Notes: generated by a model from the letters alone, not told the origin. A DNA stretch of 64,000 nucleotides from Rhodococcus sp. 1163 (GCF_002091985.1 NZ_MKKX01000017.1:496001-560000), one strand, 5' to 3'; counted from the first letter of the stretch, positions 8,583 through 17,161 are shown. Program-made: numbers and translations.

Positions 8583-9783
8583 CGACTCGGTCCTTTCTGT
8601 TTCCGCAGTCCGGCTGGTACTCGGGCCAAGGACCGGTGGGCTGGTTGTTGGGGCCGAACTCGATCAGGACAAGCCCGCAGACGGAGTCCGGCGCGATGTG
8701 CTGTTCGGGCGAGAGCGACAGTGTCAGAGCAGATTGCCCGAACGTCGCGGGAACCTCCTGAATCTGCTGAAAGGCTGAGTTCAAAAGTTCGGGATCGGTG
8801 TGCGTGCCGGCGATCTCGATGGCCCGCTTGATCAGCATCACCGAGTCGTAGGCCTGCGCATCGTAGGCGGTGACCGAATAGTCGGGCCCCTTGATGGTGC
8901 GCAACCAATCTTGCAGTTCCGCGGTGCGCGGATTGTCCGGGGCCAGGCTCCCCATGTAGACCAGTCCGTCCAGAGATCCGGGTTGGGCCAACGCCCAGGA
9001 CTTGGGCTGATTGCCGATCGAGGCCAGCGAGAATCGCTGGACGCCAGGCGCTAGCCGGTGCAGAGTGTTTTGCGCCATCAGTTCGAAGTTGCCGCCGACG
9101 CTGGCCACAAGCACAACGTCGGGTTGGTACTCGAGGAGGCGGCTGACGCTGGCGGTGAGGTCGGCGGTGTCGATGGCGGCCTTCTGGGTGCTGACAATCT
9201 CGATGCATTCGGTGAGCTTGGGGCTCAGGGTCGCAAGGATCCCGGAGATCGCGGGACTGGAGTCGGCGACGATGCCGAGCCGCGTCTTCCCCTGCTGCTC
9301 GAATGCCCCGCAGTACACCTCGGCGTACTGGGCGAGAGGGTTCGGAACCATGTATGCGTACTCATTGTCCGGTGCATTCGCGACGGCGTCGGTCAGTGCT
9401 ATCGGGGCGATGGTGGGTATCCGCGTGGACCTGGAGACCTGTTTGGCCTGCAGCGCGGACCCGCTGCCGGTGGCGAGGATGATCGCGGAGGCACCCTGGT
9501 CGACGATCTTGCGAATGATCGACGGCGTGTTCGTTGGGCTGCTCTCATCATTTTCCACGACGAGCCGAACCTGTTTGCCCGCTATTCCGCCCTCGGCATT
9601 GAGCTTGTCGATGGTCGCCCGCACGGTGCTGCCGGCGATTGTCGCGTAGGAGGCACCGGGACCGGTCGAGTCCTCATCCATCCCGATGACGATGTAGTCC
9701 GCCACCGGAGTCTGCACATTCGCGCATCCGGCCAGGGCGAGTACCGAGGCCATCAGCCACGGCACCGCGCGAAATTTTCTCAT
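8575..9783 (-). CDS. Substrate-binding lipoprotein of the branched-chain-type ABC importer
   Basis: The 402-residue product has a short signal peptide with lipobox LAGC; Cys20 is the predicted lipidated residue. The mature part is a type I periplasmic-binding fold of the LivJ/LivK/amide-binding class, with the segments ADYIVIGMDEDSTGPGASYA, IDKLNAEGGIAGKQVRLVVE and YDAQAYDSVMLIKRAIEIAG that line the two lobes. It is the first gene of the operon after the promoter, and the operon also encodes an acyl-CoA ligase, so the ligand is more likely an organic acid than an amino acid (inference). The hydrophobic N-terminus supports this start. Confidence 0.88.
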   Translation of the reverse strand: MRKFRAVPWLMASVLALAGCANVQTPVADYIVIGMDEDSTGPGASYATIAGSTVRATIDKLNAEGGIAGKQVRLVVENDESSPTNTPSIIRKIVDQGASAIILATGSGSALQAKQVSRSTRIPTIAPIALTDAVANAPDNEYAYMVPNPLAQYAEVYCGAFEQQGKTRLGIVADSSPAISGILATLSPKLTECIEIVSTQKAAIDTADLTASVSRLLEYQPDVVLVASVGGNFELMAQNTLHRLAPGVQRFSLASIGNQPKSWALAQPGSLDGLVYMGSLAPDNPRTAELQDWLRTIKGPDYSVTAYDAQAYDSVMLIKRAIEIAGTHTDPELLNSAFQQIQEVPATFGQSALTLSLSPEQHIAPDSVCGLVLIEFGPNNQPTGPWPEYQPDCGNRKDRVGE

Positions 9784-9805
9784 GAAAGCACCACCAGACT
9801 CCTAA

Positions 9806-9872
9806 CAAGCGATTGCTTGGCAACAACCAAGCGTTTGCTCGCTATAGTGGTCTAGAGCACAGCTGAAGTCAA
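9806..9872 (-). promoter_or_regulatory. Promoter with two TetR-type operator palindromes upstream of the importer operon
   Basis: On the minus strand, TTGACT (9872-9867) and CACTAT (9849-9844) are separated by 17 bases and fit a sigma-70-type promoter. Immediately downstream lie two palindromes of the form CAAGC-N4-GCTTG: a perfect one at 9806-9819 and an imperfect one at 9828-9841. Their centres are 22 bases apart, two helical turns, so two dimers would bind the same DNA face over the start site. The TetR gene just upstream is the obvious candidate repressor. Confidence 0.6.
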
Positions 9873-9911
9873 AGCGCGTCCGACATGATGGGTGTTGTTC
9901 GTTCTCAGAGG

Positions 9912-10589
9912 TCAGCGCGATTGATCGTGCGACAGCGCGACAAGCTGCGCCTCGATGCGATCAAGCTGGTCGGCGATCCGGTATTCCGTGATTGCCACGG
10001 CCGGCGCCGGAGCCGCGTCGGGTGTGGCCGCACCCTCGACGAAGACCAAAAACAGGGTGTCGGTGATCGACTGCGCATCGGCGGCGAGGCTCTCGCGGTG
10101 GTAGCGCACCGACCACCACACGCTCTCGCGCAGCACGCGGGCGAACTCGGCGGGCTCGAGTTCGGCGCGCAGTTCTCCGGTTGCGCTCCCGGTCTGCGCG
10201 GTGTCCGACCAGAACGTATGCGCGCGGTGGACGGCCTCGGCGATCTCAGCGGGAGCGTCCGGACCGTGGAGCGACCGCTCATTTTGGTAAATCTCTGTGG
10301 CGTAGGGGTGCTTTTCCGCGACGAGGATGGACTCGTGGATCAGCGCGCGAAGGCGCGCCCGCAGGCCGTCCACATGTGGGAGGACCGACTCGTAGCGGGC
10401 ATTGAGGTCGGTGAGAAAGTCGCCGAGGACCGCCGCCGCGATCGCGTCTTTGGAGGGAAAGTGGTGGTAAAGGCTGCCCGAGAGCATGCCGACCTCCAGG
10501 GCAATGTCTCGGACACTAGTTCCAGCTATACCGTGCTCAGCAAACAGCCGAGCGGCCACTCGCATGATCTGATCTCGACGGCTCTCCAT
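9912..10589 (-). CDS. TetR-family transcriptional regulator
   Basis: The product is 225 residues from the ATG at 10589; an in-frame start at 10643 would add 18 residues. The N-terminus MESRRDQIMRVAARLFAEHG is followed by the helix-turn-helix SVRDIALEVGMLSGSLYHHF and the FPSKDAIAAAVLGDF helix that closes the TetR DNA-binding domain. The remaining 150 residues form a ligand-binding helical domain of undetermined specificity, loosely like KstR2/FadR-type regulators. It precedes the importer/ligase operon on the same strand, and two palindromic operator candidates lie between the genes. A role as local repressor responding to the imported acid or its CoA ester is inferred. Confidence 0.88.
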   Translation of the reverse strand: MESRRDQIMRVAARLFAEHGIAGTSVRDIALEVGMLSGSLYHHFPSKDAIAAAVLGDFLTDLNARYESVLPHVDGLRARLRALIHESILVAEKHPYATEIYQNERSLHGPDAPAEIAEAVHRAHTFWSDTAQTGSATGELRAELEPAEFARVLRESVWWSVRYHRESLAADAQSITDTLFLVFVEGAATPDAAPAPAVAITEYRIADQLDRIEAQLVALSHDQSR

Positions 10590-10710
10590 TGGCCCATGGT
10601 TGCCTATTCGGTGGTGCGTTGTCGATTGAGGGGACCGAACCACACAGTGCCTCGACTCGAGGGCCTGTTCCAGAATCCCACAATGTCCGAGGTTCGGATA
10701 TGGCGGCCGA

Positions 10711-13110
10711 CTACCCCCGCGCCATATCCACGAACCTGGACAGGTGAAGCTGGTGTGCCACAGTGATTGTCGCGGTCGGGCCGTTACGGTGCTTGCCTAG
10801 AATCAGGTCGGCCTCGCCGCCGCGGGGATCGTCACGCTCGATCGCGTCGGGACGGTGCAGCAGGATGACCATGTCGGCGTCCTGCTCCAACGAGCCGGAC
10901 TCACGGAGATCGGACACCATCGGCTTCTTGTCGGTTCGCTGTTCCGGGCCACGGTTGAGCTGACACACCGCAACAACGGGACACTCGAGTTCCTTGGCCA
11001 ACAGCTTGAGCTGACGGGAGAAGTCCGAGACTTCCTGCTGTCTCGACTCGACCTTCTTTCCGGAAGACATCAGCTGAAGGTAGTCCACCACAATGAGTTT
11101 CAGGCCGTTGCGCTGCTTGAGACGACGCGCTTTGGCACGAATCTCCATCATTGTGAGGTTCGGTGAGTCGTCGACGAACAACGGCGCTTCACTGATCTCG
11201 CTCATACGACGCGCTAGACGAGTCCAGTCTTCGTCGGTCATCTTTCCGGAGCGCATGTCACCGAGCTTGATACCCGCCTCAGCCGAAAGCAGACGCATCA
11301 CAATCTCGGTGCGGCTCATTTCCAGCGAAAAAATGACACTTGGCATGCCGTGCTTGATGGAGCACGAACGCATGAAATCCATCGAAATTGTGGAGTTGTG
11401 CGTCGGGATCATCGACTCACTGGCCAGGTAGAGGTGATCGGCATTGTCGACCTCGACGCAACGCACTGGAACGGAGTCGACCTTGCGGACGTCGACGATG
11501 AAGCGAGATCCGGAGCGTACAGACGAGCTCGCTGTGCGACGCTCCTTGTGCAGTATCTGCTTTCGATGCAAACCGAATACCACGTCATCGGTCGCGAAGG
11601 TCAAGACATAGGCCGTCGACGACCCCTCGCTACGCCCCTTTACTCGTTTCGTCGACATCTGCACGCGATAGCCGAGGCTGGCGACGAGTTCGCGAACACC
11701 CTGGACAAGACGCTCACTGGTCACGCAGAACTGAGCCGACCCGCCAGTGGTCACCGTTCCATCGGTATCGAGCAGGCCCGCGAGGAGTGCTCGACGTTGA
11801 CTTTCGGAGCCACGCAGGTACTCGCTCGGGATGTGCTTGTCGCCGAGTACACCAACAGTCCGCAGGTAGAGATCAGCCTTCGTCACCTCTAAGCCTTCGC
11901 CCTCGATACGAGTGATGATCTCGGGATCAGCGCTCGTGATTTGAGCGCACGCAGAGGTACCGTCGCCGAGCCACGCGCCCAACGTGTAAGGCGGCACCAT
12001 CAGTTTGCGCTCGGGGAGCTGCAAGGCCTCGGCATTGACCACCGAGTGGTTGATGCGAGCGTCTTTGGTGTTGCAGCGAACCGTCCGCGCAATCTCTTCG
12101 GTCGTGCGTACTTCAGCAAAAGTGCGCTGATTGCGAGTGCGGTTGTATCCGACTGCAGCGGCCTGGGCGGACTTCCGCGACGCGCGAGTATCTGTCAGCC
12201 ACTGGTGCTGCGCGTCCGCAACGATCACTGTGCCGTCGGAGAACTCGAGCTCGAAGCACGGGCGGTCGACCATGACGTCGGTGGTTGCAACAACGCGGGT
12301 GGGCCTGCCGTGGGCATCGATCAATTGGTCACCCACCATCACTTCACCCATGGTGGTCCAGCCATCGGGCGTAGGCAGGGGAGTATCGAGCGCCAATGCC
12401 TTTCCCACGCCAGGACGTGCGGCGACAATAATCATCTGACCTGGGTGAAGGCCGTTGGTGATTTCGTCGAGTTCCGCGAATCCGGTGGGGACACCGAGCG
12501 AAATTCCTCCGCGGCTGGCGATCGAGTCGATCTCGTCCATGGTCGGCTGGAGGAGCTCTTCGAGGGGGATGAAGTCCTCCGAAGTGCGACGCTCGGTGAC
12601 CTCGTAGACCTCGGCCTGTGCACGGTCGACCACCTCGGCCACATCCTGGCCGTCGGCGCCGGCGTAGCCGAACTGAACGATGCGTGTGCCGGCCTGCACG
12701 AGCCGCCGCAGAATCGACTTCTCCGCGACGATCTCCGCGTAGTAGCCGGCATTGGCGGCCGTCGGCACGGTCTGCGTGAGCGTGATCAGGTACGGCGGGC
12801 CGCCGATCCGCTTCAGTTCGCCGCGTCTGTCCAGTTCGGCCGAGACGGTAACGGGGTCGGCGGGCTCACCCCGGCTGTACAGGTCGAGAACTGCGTCGTA
12901 GATGTTCTGGTGAGCCGGACGGTAGAAGTCGCCGGGACGAAGCACCTCGAGGACGTCAGCAATGGCGTCCTTGCTCAGCAGCATGCCGCCCAGTACCGAC
13001 TGCTCTGCCGCCATGTCCTGTGGCGGCTGCCGACCGAAGTCCTCGCCTGGGGCCTCTCGTGGTGCCTCGGAGGAGTAATTCGATTGACCTCGATCATCTA
13101 CAACAGCCAC
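10711..13110 (-). CDS. dnaB: Replicative DNA helicase DnaB with in-frame intein
   Basis: The precursor is 799 residues and starts at a GTG. Residues 1-237 and 573-799 form the DnaB extein of 464 residues, the usual length. The N-terminal helicase-loader domain starts at QDMAAEQSVLGGMLLS. The RecA-type motor has Walker A ARPGVGK-ST, interrupted after the lysine by the intein, then KLIVVDYLQLM as Walker B, and ends with the conserved DADMVILLHRPD and KHRNGPTATITV. It unwinds DNA ahead of the replisome as a hexamer. Because the intein sits in the ATP-binding loop, splicing is required for helicase activity. The gene follows rplI in the same direction, as in mycobacteria, after 813 non-coding bases. 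Confidence 0.97.
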   Translation of the reverse strand: MAVVDDRGQSNYSSEAPREAPGEDFGRQPPQDMAAEQSVLGGMLLSKDAIADVLEVLRPGDFYRPAHQNIYDAVLDLYSRGEPADPVTVSAELDRRGELKRIGGPPYLITLTQTVPTAANAGYYAEIVAEKSILRRLVQAGTRIVQFGYAGADGQDVAEVVDRAQAEVYEVTERRTSEDFIPLEELLQPTMDEIDSIASRGGISLGVPTGFAELDEITNGLHPGQMIIVAARPGVGKALALDTPLPTPDGWTTMGEVMVGDQLIDAHGRPTRVVATTDVMVDRPCFELEFSDGTVIVADAQHQWLTDTRASRKSAQAAAVGYNRTRNQRTFAEVRTTEEIARTVRCNTKDARINHSVVNAEALQLPERKLMVPPYTLGAWLGDGTSACAQITSADPEIITRIEGEGLEVTKADLYLRTVGVLGDKHIPSEYLRGSESQRRALLAGLLDTDGTVTTGGSAQFCVTSERLVQGVRELVASLGYRVQMSTKRVKGRSEGSSTAYVLTFATDDVVFGLHRKQILHKERRTASSSVRSGSRFIVDVRKVDSVPVRCVEVDNADHLYLASESMIPTHNSTISMDFMRSCSIKHGMPSVIFSLEMSRTEIVMRLLSAEAGIKLGDMRSGKMTDEDWTRLARRMSEISEAPLFVDDSPNLTMMEIRAKARRLKQRNGLKLIVVDYLQLMSSGKKVESRQQEVSDFSRQLKLLAKELECPVVAVCQLNRGPEQRTDKKPMVSDLRESGSLEQDADMVILLHRPDAIERDDPRGGEADLILGKHRNGPTATITVAHQLHLSRFVDMARG
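11395..12399 (-). mobile_element. DnaB intein, class 3 signature, with LAGLIDADG homing endonuclease
   Basis: Precursor residues 238-572 (335 residues) interrupt the Walker A loop between Lys237 and Ser573. The intein begins with Ala238 rather than Cys or Ser and ends in Thr570-His571-Asn572 before extein Ser573. It has Trp304 two residues after block B His302, and Cys551 at the block F position normally occupied by Asp. Trp, Cys and Thr at these three places are the class 3 signature, in which the block F cysteine makes the first thioester. Two dodecapeptide motifs, LGAWLGDGT (377-385) and LAGLLDTDG (443-451), mark an intact-looking DOD homing endonuclease, so the element may still be mobile at the DNA level. 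Confidence 0.9.
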
Positions 13111-13162
13111 CGAATTCGACCGTCCTTCCTGTCGGAAATCACCATCGTCGTTTCAGCCCGGC

Positions 13163-13192
13163 GACGTACTGCAATAAGACGTACTGCAACAA
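13163..13192. repeat. Tandem 15-bp repeat upstream of dnaB
   Basis: GACGTACTGCAATAA (13163-13177) is followed directly by GACGTACTGCAACAA (13178-13192), 14 of 15 bases identical. The second copy continues into GTTGTAC, making a small inverted repeat CAAC-AA-GTTG. The pair ends about 50 bases upstream of the dnaB start and may be a regulatory site. Confidence 0.6.
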
Positions 13193-13860
13193 GTTGTACC
13201 CCTCGACTACGACACCCCCGGGTACCGAGCGCCGTCTCCACCGAACACACCCATCTGTGCGGTGGAGAGACGCTCGAGGGACGTTAGGTGTTCTCGTCGT
13301 CAGTCACAACACGGCCTGTGGATGAATCTGTGGAGTAATTGTGGATAGTTCCTACGAACCGTGTTGACCACCTGGGGATAACCTGGGTATAACTTTTCCA
13401 ATTTTGGCCAAATCGCCAGCTCAAAGCATGTATATAAAGTTTCTTTCCTGTGTATGGATTAATTCGCGGCGTGTCGTCCGAGTTGACAACTCGGGCGTGT
13501 TGAGTAAACAGCAGATGAATTTAGTAGTGAATTAGATCACAGTGTCTGGGAACACTCACAAAAGCGGGTAATAGGATTGGTCTGCGGCAGATTTACCGAT
13601 TTCACACACGGATCCGGGCCGGGACTTCTATCGACTCGACTCTCCGAAGCGACGATCTCGGTCTCGACATTCGGCAAGATCCGCCGATTCGACGCCAGGG
13701 GTCGTCAGATTCCGACCGTCGTGCTGCCCGCCCAGTCGGGACCTCACGACACCAACCCGGCCACGGTGGTGAACCGGCCACGTCCGGCGGCACAACGGCT
13801 CATGCGCGACCCCAGCGCTTCCGCTTCCAACGCTCCGCTACTGCAGACCGTCGAGACAAG

Positions 13861-13895
13861 AAAGGCCCCACGAACATAGAGTTCGTGGGGCCTTT
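13861..13895 (-). terminator. Intrinsic terminator downstream of rplI
   Basis: A perfect 15-base-pair stem, AAAGGCCCCACGAAC and its complement around the 5-base loop ATAGA, lies 29 bases after the rplI stop. On the minus strand it is followed by a T-rich run (TTTCTTGTCT), fitting a rho-independent terminator for the rpsF-ssb-rpsR-rplI operon. Confidence 0.85.
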
Positions 13896-13923
13896 CTCAG
13901 CCGATATGGCCGAAAGCTACAAA

Positions 13924-14379
13924 TCAGCTTCCGACGACGTCCAGCTTGAACTTTGCGGTCACATCGGGGTGCAGGTTGACGACGATGTCGTGGCCACCCG
14001 TGCTCTTGATGTGAGCCTTCGGCAAATCGATGCTGCGCTTGTCGACGATGGGGCCGCCCGCTGCCTTGAGAGCAGAAGCGACGTCCGCAGCCGTAACCGA
14101 GCCGAACAGCTTGCCCGAATCGCCTGCAGTCTTCACTGCCAGCTTCACGGACTCGAGTCCTTCGATTGCCTGCTTGAGCTCGTTGGCGTGCTCGAGGCCG
14201 CGGACGGCACGAGCTTCCTGAGCGCGGCGAATGCCCTCCACCTGCTTCTCAGCTCCGCGAGTGGCCTGGATGGCCAACTTGCGGGGCAGCAGGAAGTTGC
14301 GGCCGTATCCGTCCTTGACCTCGACGGTGTCACCCGGCGTACCGAGGTTGTCAACATCAGCGGTGAGGATCAGCTTCAT
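13924..14379 (-). CDS. rplI: 50S ribosomal protein L9
   Basis: The 151-residue product begins [20 protein letters not shown] and contains the L9 signature [19 protein letters not shown], followed by the long connecting helix and the C-terminal domain ending in [16 protein letters not shown]. It binds domain V of 23S rRNA and projects from the L1 side of the large subunit. It is last in the rpsF-ssb-rpsR-rplI group, with a strong terminator immediately downstream. The length is normal for an actinobacterial L9. Confidence 0.97.
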   Translation of the reverse strand: MKLILTADVDNLGTPGDTVEVKDGYGRNFLLPRKLAIQATRGAEKQVEGIRRAQEARAVRGLEHANELKQAIEGLESVKLAVKTAGDSGKLFGSVTAADVASALKAAGGPIVDKRSIDLPKAHIKSTGGHDIVVNLHPDVTAKFKLDVVGS

Positions 14380-14394
14380 GAGTGATCTCCCTTT

Positions 14395-14637
14395 CTATCG
14401 TGCCGTCGCGGCGTAAGGAAGCAATGCAACCTCACGCGAATTCTTCACGGCAACGGCCACGTCGCGCTGATGCTGGACGCAGTTGCCGGTGACTCGACGC
14501 GCGCGGATCTTGCCGCGGTCGCTGACGTACTTACGCAGCAGCGTCGTGTCCTTGTAATCGATCGACGCGTCCTTTTCCTTGCAGAAGGAACACGCTTTCT
14601 TCTTGAGCACCTTGTCGCGCAATGGCGGTTTTGGCAT
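14395..14637 (-). CDS. rpsR: 30S ribosomal protein S18, cysteine-containing form
   Basis: The 80-residue product carries the S18 core [20 protein letters not shown] followed by [20 protein letters not shown]. It keeps three cysteines, two in CSFC near residue 16 and one before QHQ, so it is the zinc-capable form rather than the cysteine-free paralogue that actinobacteria also use under zinc limitation. It forms a heterodimer with S6 on the platform of the small subunit. It is encoded between ssb and rplI with short spacers, in the conserved order. Confidence 0.96.
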   Translation of the reverse strand: MPKPPLRDKVLKKKACSFCKEKDASIDYKDTTLLRKYVSDRGKIRARRVTGNCVQHQRDVAVAVKNSREVALLPYAATAR

Positions 14638-14681
14638 GGTCTTTCTCCGTTACATCTGGGTGTTCTCGATCTTTCAAGGAT

Positions 14682-15233
14682 CTAGAACGGGGGTTCGTCG
14701 TCTCCGCCGCGAGCTCCACCGAACGAACCCGACGCCTGAGGCGCACTGCCCCAAGGGTCGTCTCCGCCGCTGGGTGCCGAGTTGGCGTTGGACGACGGGC
14801 GTCCGCCGCCTGATCCACCTGAGGAACCGGAGCCGCCGCCGAAGCCGCCGCCTGCTCCACCACCACCGCGATTGGCCTTGTTGACCTTGGCGGTGGCGTA
14901 GCGCAGGGATGGGCCGATCTCATCGACCTCGAGCTCTACGACAGTCCGCTTTTCGCCCTCACGCGTTTCATATGAACGCTGCCTGAGCCGTCCGGTCACG
15001 ACTACTCGCGCACCGCGGGTCAAGCTCTCGGCCACATTCTCCGCAGCTTCACGCCAGATGTTGCAGCGCATGAAGAGTGCGTCTCCGTCTTTCCATTCGT
15101 TGGACTGACGATCGAACGTGCGGGGAGTGGACGCAACGGTGAAGTTGGCCACGGCCGCGCCGGCCGGGGTGAAACGAAGCTCTGGATCTGCCGTCAAGTT
15201 CCCGACGACGGTGATGACGGTCTCGCCTGCCAT
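14682..15233 (-). CDS. ssb: Single-stranded DNA-binding protein
   Basis: The 183-residue product starts [20 protein letters not shown] and has the OB-fold through about residue 115, including [13 protein letters not shown] and [19 protein letters not shown] glycine/serine-rich disordered linker follows, and the acidic tip GGDDEPPF is the docking site for partner proteins. It coats single-stranded DNA in replication and repair as a tetramer. It lies between rpsF and rpsR, as in most bacteria. Confidence 0.96.
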   Translation of the reverse strand: MAGETVITVVGNLTADPELRFTPAGAAVANFTVASTPRTFDRQSNEWKDGDALFMRCNIWREAAENVAESLTRGARVVVTGRLRQRSYETREGEKRTVVELEVDEIGPSLRYATAKVNKANRGGGGAGGGFGGGSGSSGGSGGGRPSSNANSAPSGGDDPWGSAPQASGSFGGARGGDDEPPF

Positions 15234-15291
15234 GGTTCCTCTTTCAGTAGAAAGTCATTGTTGATGCCAGCCTAGAGGCGAGCAACGACAA

Positions 15292-15579
15292 TTACTTGCC
15301 CTGTCGCAGGACCTTCGTGCGCAGCACGGACTCGTTGAGTCCGAGCTGGCGGTCGAGTTCCTTGACAGTCGCAGGCTCGGCGTTGATGTTCACAACGGCG
15401 TAGATGCCCTCGGCGTGCTTCAGGATCTCGTAGGCCAGACGACGCTTGCCCCAGACATCGACCTTGTCGACGGTGCCGCCGTCCTTGCGAACGACGTTGA
15501 GGAACGTATCGAGAGACGGAGCAACAGTGCGCTCGTCAAGGTTGGGGTCGAGAATGACCATCAATTCGTAATGACGCAT
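15292..15579 (-). CDS. rpsF: 30S ribosomal protein S6
   Basis: The 95-residue product starts [20 protein letters not shown] and includes [20 protein letters not shown] and [20 protein letters not shown], the complete S6 fold. It pairs with S18 on the small-subunit platform. It is the first gene of the operon and has a strong AGGAGG ribosome site about 9 bases before its ATG. A leader with two hairpins precedes it, suggesting autoregulation by the S6:S18 complex, which is known in several bacteria and is inferred here. Confidence 0.96.
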   Translation of the reverse strand: MRHYELMVILDPNLDERTVAPSLDTFLNVVRKDGGTVDKVDVWGKRRLAYEILKHAEGIYAVVNINAEPATVKELDRQLGLNESVLRTKVLRQGK

Positions 15580-15614
15580 AAGACCTCATCACCTCCTGTG
15601 GACTAGTGAAAACG

Positions 15615-15658
15615 GCCACGGACTATCCGTGGCAGGAGGGTCGTTGCGTCAGCAACCC
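15615..15658 (-). promoter_or_regulatory. Two-hairpin leader upstream of rpsF
   Basis: In the rpsF leader a perfect 8-base-pair hairpin (15615-15633, arms GCCACGGA/TCCGTGGC, loop of 3) sits 35 bases before the start codon and is followed on the minus strand by CGTTTTC. Just upstream, 15638-15658 folds as a second hairpin with arms GTTGC/GCAAC. The position fits a translational operator or attenuator of the S6 operon. The CCG-containing S6:S18 motif was not confirmed. Confidence 0.45.
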
Positions 15659-15742
15659 TTGGAGGGTACACGGCTATACCCTGACCTGCGAAATCAAACG
15701 ACGGTGCCAGAGCACACTCGGCGGCAACATAGGCTTGTCTTC

Positions 15743-17161
15743 ATGCGATCAGGGCAACGCACGTCGATGGCGACCATGATCGCCGTGGTGTCCCTCTGTG
15801 CCGTGACCCTGACTCTCGGCTACTTCAACAAGGCCCGCTGCGCCGTCGCTCCGTTCCTCGACAACGGTCGCAGTACCGCCTTCGACACGGTCAAGGACAG
15901 CTGGGTCTGCTATTCCGATATCCAATTCTTGTGGCTCGGACGCGATATCGACAATCACGTCTTTCCCTACCTCAGCGGTGCCATCACGCCCAACGGAATT
16001 CTCACCGGCGGAACCGTCGAATATCCTGTATTGAGTGGTCTGTTGATGTGGCTCGGTGCGATCCCATCACATACCGATGCAGAATTTCTGCTCTATTCGA
16101 GTGCGCTGCTTGCACCGTTCGGCCTGTTGACAGCGTGGATGCTCGGGCGTCTGGCGGGCAAGCCTGCGCTGTTGTGGTCGGTGGGTCCTCCGCTGGTGCT
16201 GTACGCATTCCACAACTGGGAACTACCGGTGGTGGCAACGGCCGTCGGCGCCGTATTCGTCATGGCCCTCCGAATTTCGTTGCGCACCAGAGGGATACTG
16301 GCCGCAATTCTGCTCGCGATCGGATTCTGCCTCAAGCTGTATCCGGGTGCATTCGTGTTGCCACTACTGCTCTATGTCGCCTACGGCGGGAACGGCGGTC
16401 GCGAACGACCCCACACGGTTCGAGGTCGGTTCGATATTCAGGGCGCGCTCGGCGTTGCATTGGCAGCGATCGGAACCGTCGTCGCAATCAACCTTCCCTT
16501 TGCCGTACTGGGCTACGAGGGTTGGCGGGCCTCGTTCGCCTTCCAAACTCTCCGCCAAGCCGATATCACCACCAACTCCATTTGGTATTGGGGAGTGCGT
16601 CACCTCTACATCGCCGATTCGATGACGCCGGAGGATTATCTGCGCGCCGAAGCGTCGTTCCAGGACACCGTCGATGTGTTGTCACCGCTGCTTGTTTTCA
16701 TGGCATTCGGGTTGGCACTGTGGCTCGGCCTGCGGAGGATGAAAGTCGAACACACCTACCCCTGGATCGCTGTCAGTGGCTCGATGCTGTGCGGATTCCT
16801 ACTCCTGCACAAGGTGCACTCACCGCAGTACACCCTGTGGCTTGTTCCGTTCTTCGTTCTTCTCCGCGTGCCATGGGCCCTGGTCGGTGCGTACTTGGTG
16901 GCAGACCTGTCGATGGGCATCGGGGTGTTCAAGTACTTCGGAGCACTGGCCGAGGGTTCGGATAGCACTACCGAGAAATTTTTCGTCGAGGTGGGCGTAT
17001 GGGGACGTGCAGTGTTGCTCGTCGTCTTCTTCTTGGTCTTCCTCCGTGTCGGGCTACGAAACCCCGGGCTGACACAGCCGGCGGACGCCGACGACCTCGG
17101 CGGTGGATCCGACACGGGGACGTCGAGGGCCGACACGCGGAGCAACGCGCCGACCCAGTAA
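15743..17161 (+). CDS. DUF2029/GT87-type polyprenol-dependent membrane glycosyltransferase
   Basis: The 472-residue product is taken from the ATG at 15743 (MRSGQRTSMATMIAVVSLCA); the frame is open further upstream but that part overlaps the rpsF leader. It has about ten to twelve membrane segments. The first external loop carries DIDNHVFPYLSG and TVEYPVLSGLLMWLGAI, and the conserved KVHSPQYTLWLVPFFVLL lies near residue 390, both typical of the DUF2029 family, which includes mannosyl- and arabinosyltransferases using polyprenyl-phosphate sugars. It is a divergent paralogue of the DUF2029 gene at 30172-31770, the probable orthologue of the mycobacterial gene next to ponA1. The sugar is unknown. 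Confidence 0.8.
   Translation: MRSGQRTSMATMIAVVSLCAVTLTLGYFNKARCAVAPFLDNGRSTAFDTVKDSWVCYSDIQFLWLGRDIDNHVFPYLSGAITPNGILTGGTVEYPVLSGLLMWLGAIPSHTDAEFLLYSSALLAPFGLLTAWMLGRLAGKPALLWSVGPPLVLYAFHNWELPVVATAVGAVFVMALRISLRTRGILAAILLAIGFCLKLYPGAFVLPLLLYVAYGGNGGRERPHTVRGRFDIQGALGVALAAIGTVVAINLPFAVLGYEGWRASFAFQTLRQADITTNSIWYWGVRHLYIADSMTPEDYLRAEASFQDTVDVLSPLLVFMAFGLALWLGLRRMKVEHTYPWIAVSGSMLCGFLLLHKVHSPQYTLWLVPFFVLLRVPWALVGAYLVADLSMGIGVFKYFGALAEGSDSTTEKFFVEVGVWGRAVLLVVFFLVFLRVGLRNPGLTQPADADDLGGGSDTGTSRADTRSNAPTQ

Larger units (their letters stand above)
13111..13923. other. Long intergenic region between rplI and dnaB with DnaA-box-like sites
   Basis: These 813 bases hold no convincing gene. They contain a 15-base tandem repeat (13163-13192), a cluster of TGTGGA-type motifs at 13317-13348 with a related TGGGGATAA at 13373-13381, then an AT-rich stretch (about 13390-13560) unlike the surrounding DNA, and finally the rplI terminator. 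A 100-codon plus-strand frame at 13577 has no family resemblance and runs into the terminator hairpin, so it is not annotated. Confidence 0.6.

Noticed and set aside
13577-13879. 100-codon plus-strand frame starting MVCGRF, reminiscent of the MCGRF start of HMCES/YedK proteins
   Set aside because: Only the first few residues match; nothing later fits the family, and the frame runs into the rplI terminator hairpin.
15629-15742. Upstream start for the DUF2029 gene at 15.7 kb
   Set aside because: It overlaps the rpsF leader hairpins and has no family similarity; the ATG at 15743 is adjacent to the first membrane segment.
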